A DNA stretch of 64,000 bases, taken from contig NW_022985556.1 in NCBI RefSeq assembly GCF_010093815.1, positions 161,339-225,338 of the forward strand. The letters run 5' to 3'. The translations under genes and the position numbers were made by a program. The notes under the pieces are model-generated. The model was given only the letters and a program-made list of their open reading frames with translations, ran no database searches and was not told the DNA's origin. Source of the stretch: Pseudovirgaria hyperparasitica (taxonomy: Eukaryota > Ascomycota > Dothideomycetes > Acrospermales > Acrospermaceae). Below are positions 53,476-62,396 of the stretch, piece by piece (the stretch's first letter is position 1; every line of letters starts with the position of its first letter).

Positions 53476-55788
53476 ATGAGCTCCCGTGGCTCAATCGATG
53501 ATGGCTGTGGCGGTAACGGCGAGGATGCTTCTACTCGACTCCTCCCTCGATTGCTCCCCGCTTTGGGAGGTCATGGAAGTCGACGTCCCAGCATTCGACT
53601 TTCGTCTGCACCGCCCAAAAGGATAGGAAATCCTATAGCATGCAGGCCCTGTAAAGCCAGGAAGCTACGGGTATGTTGCCATCGAGCTTTTACGATGGAC
53701 GCATCTAACATGTGAGGCGGGTGCTAGTGCGATGGAATTCGGCCAGTGTGTACAAGATGCCAGAAGAAGAACACTGGTGGTTGTCAGTATGAGTTGCCCG
53801 CCGGTGTTTCTCGTCAAGTCGCCTTGAAGAACTTCAACAATGCTCTGAAGCGTGACAACGCCGACTTGAGAGAGCTTGTGTTACTCCTGAAGACGAATAG
53901 TGAAGCTGAAGCTAAGGCAATACTCAATATGATCAGATCCCACGACGATCCTCTCATTGTTATCAAGAAGCTTCGGCAACTCGACCTGCTTCTCACTTCC
54001 CCTGACACTCCGAGCCAAGACTCTGATGAGGCTGACGTGAAAAGTGCTATTCAGGTCCCTGCCCGGCCGTGGACAAGTGTCGCGACTGACGAAGTGGTCT
54101 CAGAGCTGATCACTGCCTGGTTCGCTTGGGAAGACACGACACTCTTTTCGTATATCACACTAGATCTTTTTGTAGCAGACATGAAGGCAGGCGATCCGGA
54201 GAGTGCGACATATTGCTCTCCCTTCCTCGTCAACGCCATCTGTGCTGCCAAAGCCGTCAGTTGCATCACACGAGCTCGAAGAATGAGAAGTGCTAACAAG
54301 ACCTTCAAGTCTATGGACAAGCCTGCCGCAGACGCAGCGTCTGAAAGCACATGGAAGTTAAGCGAACGATTCCTCGCCGCTGCAAAGGAGCACCTGGAGC
54401 TCCAATGCGGACGCGCTTCGCTTCCTACCATCCACGGACTGTATTGTCTTTTCCAGCACGCATCTATCTCAGGAGAAGATCGGGCAGGCACGTTGTATCG
54501 ACTTGCTGCGATCGACATGATAAGCCGTCTCAACCTCACAAAGGTATACAGAAGCTTGAGAGACGATGTACCATCACATTTTAGGCGAAAGCAGGCTATA
54601 TCACGAACCTTATGGGCTGTCTGTAACGTCGAAAGGTATGTCAAATCTACTTATGCAGTACCCGATCCTCCACAATAAATATATTGTTACAGCTCCTGGT
54701 ATTGAAGACATGTTAACATCAATCCGAAATAGTCTTACTACATCCCTGTACCTGAAGCCCACCTTATTTCCGGCACCACCAATTCCTCCCTACTTTCGAG
54801 AGCCTCCTCTCACATCTTCAAAAATGGAGGACGAGGCATTTGACTTCCTGGGCTCCCCATTTTCTCACAAGAGTTCACAACCGCCCGTGGTGCGAGGCGC
54901 ACAATATGCACTATGCGAGGTCTCAATCATCATGAATGAGGTCGTAAACTACAACCACACCACCCGCGAGTGCCCAAGTGGTGGTGCTGCAGATATTGAC
55001 ATCCGTCAGGGTCTCTATCGCCGGCTCACAGATCTTGAAAGGTCCTGGCCAAGCTGGCTCAGACATGACGCTGAAGTCACCCCGCAAACTTTCGTCTTGG
55101 GGTAAGCGAGCACCTGCGTTACTACAACAGCCTGTTAACATACCCTAGCTTCTTTGCGAATATCGTCGCCTACAACATCCTCCGTCCGTTATATAACGTC
55201 CACCCTGATACAAGCTTCGAGCCCTCGCTGCCTCCAGGCTCGATGAGAGGCCCGCTAGGGTACGCGTCAACAGCACAGTCATTCATCCTCAAACATGCTG
55301 CCATCGATGTCAACCTGATGGAGACGCTCGAGAAGCGCTGGCCATACAATATCCACCCCTTCACATCTCTTTTCCTCGCCGCACCGTACAACTGTGCCGC
55401 GACTCTAATCTCCCTCCTCCACATTCCCGTTGCACAAAATCTTTTCACTCGAGCAGTCCGCAATCTTCGCCTGCTCGAATCAGGCCTACCTTGCGTCAAG
55501 CTAATCCTCGGTGGCCTGCTGGTCGTAGCACGGTCCGTCGGCCAGCAAATCCCATCCGAAGCACAGGACATATTCGAGGGCGTGGAGGAAGCTTGCGAGC
55601 TGGAGCGCAAAGATATCCCCGTGTCGTTCCGCGCTCCTCAGGACGAAGCGCTGGTCAAGTTGCTGGCTATCAGCGAAAGTGAAAATCTGGACATGGTTGG
55701 CGAGGTGGAGAACATGGGCTCGGAGCTGGGATGCATGCTGTCGCTGTATAAGAGCATGAGTCTGAAGGGGAGGGATGGTGCGAAATGA
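53476..55788 (+). CDS. Zn(II)2Cys6 transcription factor
   Basis: Exons are 53476-53670, 53728-54635, 54733-55101 and 55149-55788, giving 703 aa. The zinc cluster is C56-x2-C59-x6-C66-x6-C73-x2-C76-x7-C84 ('ACRPCKARKLRCDG', 'CTRCQKK'). The first intron cuts inside it, just before Cys66, a common position in moulds. A short linker and helix (residues ~90-130) could be the dimerisation element. The middle and C-terminal parts match the helical 'middle homology region' layout: 'LITAWFAWEDTTLFSYI', 'FLVNAICAAKAV', 'LYRLAAIDMISRLNL', 'NILRPLYNVHP'. The third junction is the uncertain one: acceptor 54732 keeps frame (VESLTTSLYLKP), whereas the earlier acceptor near 54692 leads to a stop within a few codons. 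The target genes are unknown; the upstream GH47 gene is a candidate only by position. Confidence 0.92.
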
Positions 55789-57683
55789 TGTGGTATACCC
55801 GGTTTTATAATCCTGGGATCTAGGGGAGCTGGAAAATTTGCTTTGCTTAACACTCACACACATGAAATTTCGGACTGCGTGTTAGGCTAATGAAATGAGA
55901 TATGCCTATCAATTTATAAATTCATGCTTGAGAATATCTCGTCTTTATAGAATGCTGATGCGTGACTGACGCGAGACGTGATTGGAATTCATTATAGAGA
56001 CCCAAAATCTGATACATGGACGTGACATCCATCGTAGAGACCCTACATCTATGACAAAGACTTGATGTCGATCTACCATATACAATTTCCTCGCCACCAA
56101 GAAAGTAATCAACAACATGGATGAAGGAGATCCATGATAATCAAGAACTAAACAAGTCCAGACAAGAAAGAACCAGACTGCAGAAAGCTGGAAGGCCCAA
56201 AAACCAAAACACCCCCAAAATCCGAAATGAGGCAAGAAAAAAAAACACAAAAACTCATGCCCGAGGATTTGAACCAGGGTCTTACTGAGAAACCAGACGA
56301 ACTGAGTTTTTTCAATCCACGTTGTGGCACCACTAAACCATGGCCCCGAAGTGTGGGAACTGACAGTTAGTCGTTTCGAATTGTTTATAAAGGGTCCACA
56401 TTCTGGTCTTCTCTAATTCTTGGGAAAGAGATTATACACTCGATCTATGACGCACTCACTCAGGGCTGCTCCTTTGGGATCAACCTTCGAGGAAAAACTC
56501 CCTTAAAACTGTTTTATAGATACTCGAATACGTTCTTTCGACGACAAAATCTAGATGTACGAGTTGGCCCTTAGATAAATTTATACATACTATACAAAGA
56601 AAATCAAGTAGATTTTGTGATAGTATGTACATCTCAGAAGCCCTTCAGATGATACTATAGTCCTATAATATTATAATAAGCCAGTCTAGATATCGCTACT
56701 CGTAATCCATCACGCAGAGACACAGACGCAAGACATGTCCAAACCTCAACACCAACACACACCCTATACCAGCAGTATTAGGTCCAAGCGCCCAACGTTG
56801 TTGGTTCAACGACTTACAAACTTTCAAAGTTGCCGTTCTGAGATGCGAAAGAGCCAATCAGCGCACAGCCGAGCACACGAGGGAAACGAAAGGTCCAAGC
56901 AACACGCAAGACGCAAAAAAGTGGGAAATTTCGAAGCTTTGACCCGGTATGGCTGCTGCCTAACGACGAACCCCTTACGTCACTCAACCCGGCCCAATTG
57001 ACGGACGAAAAAGGGGGCGTCCGGCGATAAAACGTCAGAGCAATCGCCGAGCAAGGAATGAATGGCAAGGCGAAGAGTCTCTATTGACGGGAAACCAGCC
57101 AGCCAATGGGAACCTGCTCTACAGGTCTGCGCAAAGTGGAGACAGGGAGTCATATGGGCGATGTGTGTTCTCGCACGGACGGTATCGTGGGGTCTTGGCG
57201 TGGTGGAAGTGAATCTTCACAACACTGTTCAATAGCGAGTGTTTTCGCCAACCTATTGACGGCCCTATCTCTAGTTGTTTTGAGAGTAATTGATGAGGCG
57301 GCAAGCGAGATTGGGAGGATGGCGTGTGATGGAGTAAAAATTTTCTCCAGGGGAGGGGAGGGGAGGAGGGGGACTGTTGGAGGAGAGTATTTATTGCGGC
57401 TTTGCTTGCTCGTTTTTTGCTTCTTCTTTCTTTCTTCCTTTCTCTATATCTTCATACTTTACATCTCTACCACTGTTGAAGATCGTTCTATCCTCTCTCA
57501 TCACGTTGGTTGAAAATCGTCCACATTTACATTCATCACGCTCATCACATCGTCATTCCTCATATCGCCATTCGAAATTTCGACACTCAACACATTGCCA
57601 TCTCGCCACTCATCATATCTCTTTCTTCTTTCTCTTTCGACTCCTCAACTCATCATCACATATTTCCTCATCATCTGCCAACA
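55789..57683. other. 1.9-kb intergenic region with tRNA-like element
   Basis: 3' flank of the zinc-cluster gene and promoter/leader of the coiled-coil gene. The last ~250 bp are C/T-rich with repeated CAT(C/T) motifs. It contains the tRNA-like sequence described separately. No protein gene seen. Confidence 0.5.
56250..56347 (-). ncRNA. tRNA-like Pol III element (degenerate tRNA or SINE head)
   Basis: On the minus strand, a perfect A-box (TGGTTTAGTGG, 56340-56330) and a B-box (GGTTCAAATCC, 56275-56265) lie 65 bp apart start to start, followed by T-runs (TTTTT, then T9 by about 56236) that would stop RNA polymerase III. The acceptor and D arms do not pair and the T arm pairs only partly, so it is not a functional cloverleaf. 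A decayed tRNA gene, a SINE head or a Pol III ncRNA would all fit. Confidence 0.35.
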
Positions 57684-60254
57684 ATGCCTCTCAATTTGGC
57701 CCCTCTCTGGTCTTTGATCGGTGTTCTCACCGCCATCGACCTTTTCACCAAGATCATCTACCCGGAGGCTCGGGCCGCAATCTACGAAGTCTGGACGGCC
57801 ATCAGCGGTCGAAGTTCCACGTGGGCGCCTGAGGGCGCATTCGTGTGGAGCATGGTCGGCCACATCCACAGGCCTCTTCCGTTGGTGGCGGCGCCGCCAA
57901 AACTGGAAAACTCACTTCCCCTGGGAGATGCCCAGGAAAACGCAACGAACCACTACAACATCTACAGTGGTTTCAGTCCAAGGACAGAAGCTCACCTCTT
58001 CCAGCTTCTTCTGACAATCGCCGTTTTCCTGGGCATGCTCGTGTGGCTCGCGTTACGGAATTCGAAGTCTTCCGCTGTGCTGGAGCAGCGAGATCCTTTC
58101 GCGGTCTCGGTGCAACACATACTTGAACAGCACAACGTGGACTTCGGTACGTTCGTGGAGCGCACCCTCCGCATGCCAATAACCACGGATGAGATCGCCG
58201 CTGCCACCATCGAGCGGCGATTCAACGAGGTCGGAGGCCTGGGTGAGTTCATGCAGAAGAGCACGGCGGCAACGGCAACCCAGGGCGCGACAATCAGCGG
58301 TCTCGCCCAGCGTCTTGGGGCCGTCGAGGCCGCCGTCGGCAAGGCTGTGGCGGCACACAGCACCCTGGAAAGGGATTTCCAGGTACACGTCACCGACTTC
58401 AACGCCCTGGCTGGCCAGGTCGCAGCAAACTCTTCTTCCGGAAAGTCCACCGCGGAGAAGGCGTCCGATCAAGAGAAGCGGCTCTTCTCGCAGATCACGA
58501 AGCTCAAGGTGCTGACCGAGAGGTTCAACACAGTGCAGTCCGACGTCAGCAAGCTCGACGTCTCCCTGTCTCAACAGGGATCTCAATCGTTGCCCACCCA
58601 GGGGCAACTCACTGCACTGGCCCATCTGCCCCAGCAGATGGAAGACCTCGAGGCTCGCCTTCGCGAGCAGATCGCCGGGAGTGTGCTCGACCGGGTCGCG
58701 GCTGTAGAAGCCAAGGTGGAGCAGGGAGAAGCTCATTGGCAAGACCAAGCCGCTGGTCTTGCCGAATTCACAGGGAAGGCGGAGGAGTGGTTCCGTGGGG
58801 TGGAGGACAAGATCAAGGAGGCGGCTGAGGACGCCTCCGAGGTCAAGAGGGGCATGGAGGCCTTCGCGCGCCTCGACGAAGAAGTCAATTCTTCGGCAAA
58901 GGCCTTTGTGGAGCTTACCACAGAGGTCGGCAAGATGGGTGCGCGTCTGGACGAGGACTTCAAGTCTTCATCGGCCGCCATCACGAAGCTCGGCAACAAC
59001 GTCGGGAACATGGGGAACACACTCCGAAAGGAGTGTGTCAAGCGACATGAGAAGGACTATGCCGCCATTAGCTCCTTGGGTAAGGATCTTGACAAAGAGG
59101 CTCTCCGCACAAGGGCCTCCTTCACCGAGTTCGAGGCTCGCGTGGGCCGATTTGAGGAAGCTCAGAAGAGCAAAGGCTCTTCTTCTTCCTTGTCGGTGGC
59201 CACCACTCGTCCTTCGGAGGCCATCTCGTCGGAGCCTCGTGCTCCAAAACCTTCCTCCGCCCATCCCATCCCCTCGCCCCCAGTCGTCTCCTCCGCTGGA
59301 CCCTCGCGCCCATCCGCGCCGACAGGGGTTTCAGAGGTGCCATCGAGGCCCTCTGTCGCCCCTCGCCCATCCACCGAGACGTCCGAACCCAAGACGTCGC
59401 GCAAGGAGGGCGCGAGGTTCCAAACCGTAGCTGGCATAGAGGCGCCAGTTCCCACGAAGCCCAAGGGCCACGGCAACCGTGGGATGAGAAAGGTGTCAGA
59501 GGCATCATCATCAACTGCACCTCCGGCCAAGCAAGAGCCGAAGACCACCACCACCACCACCACCGCCTCTACCACCACTCCTCCCACTGTCGCCGCACCT
59601 GTCGCCGCCCCTGTCGCCGCCCCTGTCGCCGCCGTCGCCGCCCCTGTCGCCCCTGTCGCCCCTGTCGCCGTTGCCGCCACCGCCGCCACCGCCGTCCGAA
59701 AGCCATCTCAGGCTGAGAAACCGGCCTCTGCTCCCGTCGCATCGTCATCGACGGGCACCGCAGGCAAGGCCTCAAAGGCAATCAGAGGCGGGATGACCCA
59801 GAGCAAGTACGCTGCCCCCGAACAGGGCAGCGCGGTCGTCCCCAAGAAGACGCCTGCGCCCACTCAAAGCCGGGCGTCTTCGAGCCTCCAGGCCAAGGCA
59901 GTGGCCTTCACTCCAGCAGCAGCACCATCACAGGTCGAGAAGCCAGCTCCCGCCAGCTCCCAGGACGTCCGCAGCGCGCCAGTCGCCAAGCCGCAGCCCT
60001 CGTCCTCGTCGTCAAGCAGCAAGGCCGCACAAGCCCCCCAGGACAGCGGTGCAAGCAAGGAGAGTCCCGCGGGCGAGTCGTCTGAGAAGACACAAGCCCA
60101 GAAAGACGAAGAAGCGGGCCTCCTGCCGCTATGGGATGGACCCAAGACTGCGGCGCAAGAGTACGAGGAGAAGCTGCAAGCTGCTCTGAACAAACACGCG
60201 AAACTCTTCGACAACTTGCCCAAGGGCATGCACCACAGCAAGTATGCACGCTGA
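57684..60254 (+). CDS. membrane-anchored coiled-coil protein of unknown function
   Basis: Single exon, 856 aa from the ATG at 57684. An in-frame ATG at 57510 would add 58 His/Ser-rich residues translated from the C/T-rich leader, so I reject it. Residues ~7-25 ('LWSLIGVLTAIDLFTKII') and ~104-124 ('LFQLLLTIAVFLGMLVWLAL') are hydrophobic and could be a hairpin anchor. Residues ~130-510 are alanine-, glutamate- and lysine-rich heptad-like coiled coil. The remainder is disordered: Ser/Pro/Ala-rich, with a Thr run, an (A/V)-A-P-V repeat, and two copies of G-M-x-x-S-K-Y-A (residues ~703-710 and at the very C-terminus). The architecture recalls organelle-tethering or septal-pore proteins, but I recognise no family. 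GC content is well above that of the neighbours. A minisatellite lies immediately downstream, probably in or near the 3' UTR. Confidence 0.75.
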   Translation: MPLNLAPLWSLIGVLTAIDLFTKIIYPEARAAIYEVWTAISGRSSTWAPEGAFVWSMVGHIHRPLPLVAAPPKLENSLPLGDAQENATNHYNIYSGFSPRTEAHLFQLLLTIAVFLGMLVWLALRNSKSSAVLEQRDPFAVSVQHILEQHNVDFGTFVERTLRMPITTDEIAAATIERRFNEVGGLGEFMQKSTAATATQGATISGLAQRLGAVEAAVGKAVAAHSTLERDFQVHVTDFNALAGQVAANSSSGKSTAEKASDQEKRLFSQITKLKVLTERFNTVQSDVSKLDVSLSQQGSQSLPTQGQLTALAHLPQQMEDLEARLREQIAGSVLDRVAAVEAKVEQGEAHWQDQAAGLAEFTGKAEEWFRGVEDKIKEAAEDASEVKRGMEAFARLDEEVNSSAKAFVELTTEVGKMGARLDEDFKSSSAAITKLGNNVGNMGNTLRKECVKRHEKDYAAISSLGKDLDKEALRTRASFTEFEARVGRFEEAQKSKGSSSSLSVATTRPSEAISSEPRAPKPSSAHPIPSPPVVSSAGPSRPSAPTGVSEVPSRPSVAPRPSTETSEPKTSRKEGARFQTVAGIEAPVPTKPKGHGNRGMRKVSEASSSTAPPAKQEPKTTTTTTTASTTTPPTVAAPVAAPVAAPVAAVAAPVAPVAPVAVAATAATAVRKPSQAEKPASAPVASSSTGTAGKASKAIRGGMTQSKYAAPEQGSAVVPKKTPAPTQSRASSSLQAKAVAFTPAAAPSQVEKPAPASSQDVRSAPVAKPQPSSSSSSSKAAQAPQDSGASKESPAGESSEKTQAQKDEEAGLLPLWDGPKTAAQEYEEKLQAALNKHAKLFDNLPKGMHHSKYAR
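59588..59690. repeat. GTCGCCGCCCCT-type coding repeat
   Basis: A degenerate 9-12-bp repeat (GTCGCCGCCCCT/GTCGCCCCT) encodes the A-A-P-V / A-P-V run of the coiled-coil protein. Copy number probably varies between strains. Confidence 0.85.
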
Positions 60255-60443
60255 AGAACACCTCTTCCTCCTGGGAGGGGGACCTCACGCTGGCCTGGTT
60301 TCGAAAGGCTGCTGCAGGGACTTGTCTTCAGTTTTGCTTCTTGTTGTGCTGTATCTTGCTTCACGCGGTAGCGCTCGGCTTCGCTCCTTTCTCACACTCA
60401 TCCTTTTCGACCTCGACTCATCACCTGGACTGACTTGGGACAA
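60255..60443. other. 3' flank of the coiled-coil gene
   Basis: Non-coding spacer between the stop codon and the first minisatellite unit. Confidence 0.5.
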
Positions 60444-61470
60444 GGCTCACGTTCGAGTGTCTGGCACACTCGATCAAGCCCTACGTCCTATCTTCTCCCT
60501 GACACTCCCTGCATGGCTCACGTTTGAGTGCCTCGCAAACACTCATTCAAGCCCCTCCCTCCTGTCTTCACCTGTACTCTGGGTATGGCTCATGTTCAGT
60601 GTCTGGCAAGCACTCGTTCAAGCCTTCACCCTCTCAAGGCTCAAGTTCGAGTGTCTGGCAAGCACTTGTTCAAGCCCCTCCNNNNNNNNNNNNNNNNNNN
60701 NNNNNNNNNNNNNNNNNNNNNNNNNNNNNNNNNNNNNNNNNNNNNNNNNNNNNNNNNNNNNNNNNNNNNNNNNNNNNNNNNNNNNNNNNNNNNNNNNNNN
60801 NNNNNNNNNNNNNNNNNNNNNNNNNNNNNNNNNNNNNNNNNNNNNNNNNNNNNNNNNNNNNNNNNNNNNNNNNNNNNNNNNNNNNNNNNNNNNNNNNNNN
60901 NNNNNNNNNNNNNNNNNNNNNNNNNNNNNNNNNNNNNNNNNNNNNNNNNNNNNNNNNNNNNNNNNNNNNNNNNNNNNNNNNNNNNNNNNNNNNNNNNNNN
61001 NNNNNNNNNNNNNNNNNNNNNNNNNNNNNNNNNNNNNNNNNNNNNNNNNNNNNNNNNNNNNNNNNNNNNNNNNNNNNNNNNNNNNNNNNNNNNNNNNNNN
61101 NNNNNNNNNNNNNNNNNNNNNNNNNNNNNNNNNNNNNNCCTCACCCTCTCAAGGCTCAAGTTCAGTGTCTGGCAAACACTCGTTCAAGCCCAATCCAAGG
61201 CTCAGGTTCAGTGTCTGGCAAGCACTTGTTCAAGCCCCTCCGTCCTCATTTCGGTATGGCTCAAGTTCAGTGTCCGGCAAGCACTCGTTCAAGCCTATCC
61301 GTCCTGTCCTCACTCCCAAGGCTCAAGTTCAGTGTCTGGCAAGCACTAGTTCAAGCCGCACCCTCTCAAGGCTCAAGTTCAGTGTCTGGCAAGCACTTGT
61401 TCAAGCCTCCCTCTCCTTTCTCACTCTCAAGGCTCACGTTCAAGTGTCTGGCAAAACACTCGTTCAAGCC
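60444..61470. repeat. minisatellite with ~38-bp core, interrupted by N run
   Basis: At least ten copies of a core that begins GGCTCAAGTTCAGTGTCTGG and ends CACTCGTTCAAGCC. Starts are at 60444, 60515, 60587, 60639, then (after the gap) 61153, 61199, 61258, 61320, 61370 and 61431. Spacers between cores are C/T-rich and variable, giving periods of 46-72 bp. ORFs through it are artefacts. Confidence 0.9.
60682..61138. other. assembly gap (457 N)
   Basis: A run of 457 undetermined bases lies inside the minisatellite, so the array could not be assembled and the true copy number is unknown. Confidence 0.99.
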
Positions 61471-62396
61471 CTCTCCGTTCTGATCATATTTCTCCACACC
61501 TTCATCTTTCGCAAATCCCCAGAACAGAACGAGAGTGAGAAACGACAACTCGTACTTCGATACGAGGAGAGTACAGAGACATACAGGACAAGGAGGACGA
61601 GGACCATGACCAGGACCAGGACCAGTGAGAGGATGGTACGGTATCTTTTGGGGGAAAATGACTTTGGGGGGTGGGCGGAACACGTCTATCTTTTCTCTCT
61701 CCTCCCTCTCAGAGAAAGATGGGCGGGTGTTCAATCCGGGTTTTTGATTTTTGTTTTGATGGATGGGAAAAACTGTTGTTGTTGAATGAGTGTTGCTCTG
61801 GCTTTTCAGAGAAGAATGGAATTGGGATGATTTGTTGGTTTCTCTCTTGTTTGTTTTGTTGTTGCAAAGTTCCTTCGGCTTGGGCGGGAACAATGTGGTC
61901 TTGAAGTTGCACAAGTTGAATTTTTTTTCCTTTGTTATCACGAGTTCTTGGTTTGACTCAATGAATGCATCTTCATCTCGTTCATGATGTCTCTTCTCAT
62001 CGTCATCTTTTGCCGTAATGTGTCTTTCATCATGATGTGACCATGTGTGTGGTATTGCAACTAGATGCTGTTGTATTTGTGTTGCATCGCGAGTTGGAAC
62101 TGAATTGCAATTGAGTATGTGGGCAATTTCCGATTGGTTGCTATACGACCGTGTCTATGCTACGCCGTGGATGCAGAATTATGACAACAATTAACCCTCT
62201 AAGTATGATATGATGACATTCCCAATAAATCACGACGACGGTGCAGCGTCCTTGATATGCGTTGGTTGCGACGCGGCCTGCTCGCCTGCAACGCCACAGA
62301 TTACTCATTCTCGTCATACCGAAACATCGGAAGATATCGCCATACAGTATAGCATATATTGCAGATAGGGACTTGGGCGGACCGTCTTCGCAGTGC
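61471..62396. other. intergenic region, no gene seen
   Basis: About 0.9 kb with T/G-rich stretches (for example, repeated TTGTTG near 61770). It is the 3' flank of the protease gene and carries no acceptable ORF. Confidence 0.5.

Noticed and set aside
54692-54732. A separate 34-bp second intron (GTATTG...AAATAG) in the Zn2Cys6 gene
   Set aside because: Too short for a fungal intron. A single 97-bp intron to the downstream acceptor explains the frame.
56250-56347. A functional tRNA gene
   Set aside because: Acceptor and D arms do not pair. Only the promoter boxes and terminator are convincing.
57510-57683. Upstream start for the coiled-coil gene
   Set aside because: The extra 58 residues come from a repetitive C/T-rich leader. 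The conserved-looking membrane segment starts at the next ATG.
60444-61470. CRISPR-like appearance (conserved core, variable spacers)
   Set aside because: The host is a fungus, the spacers are related C/T-rich sequences and not unique, and no cas genes are present. It is a minisatellite.
60244-61785. Long plus-strand ORFs spanning the N run
   Set aside because: They exist only because N is translated as any residue and because the minisatellite is free of stops in several frames.
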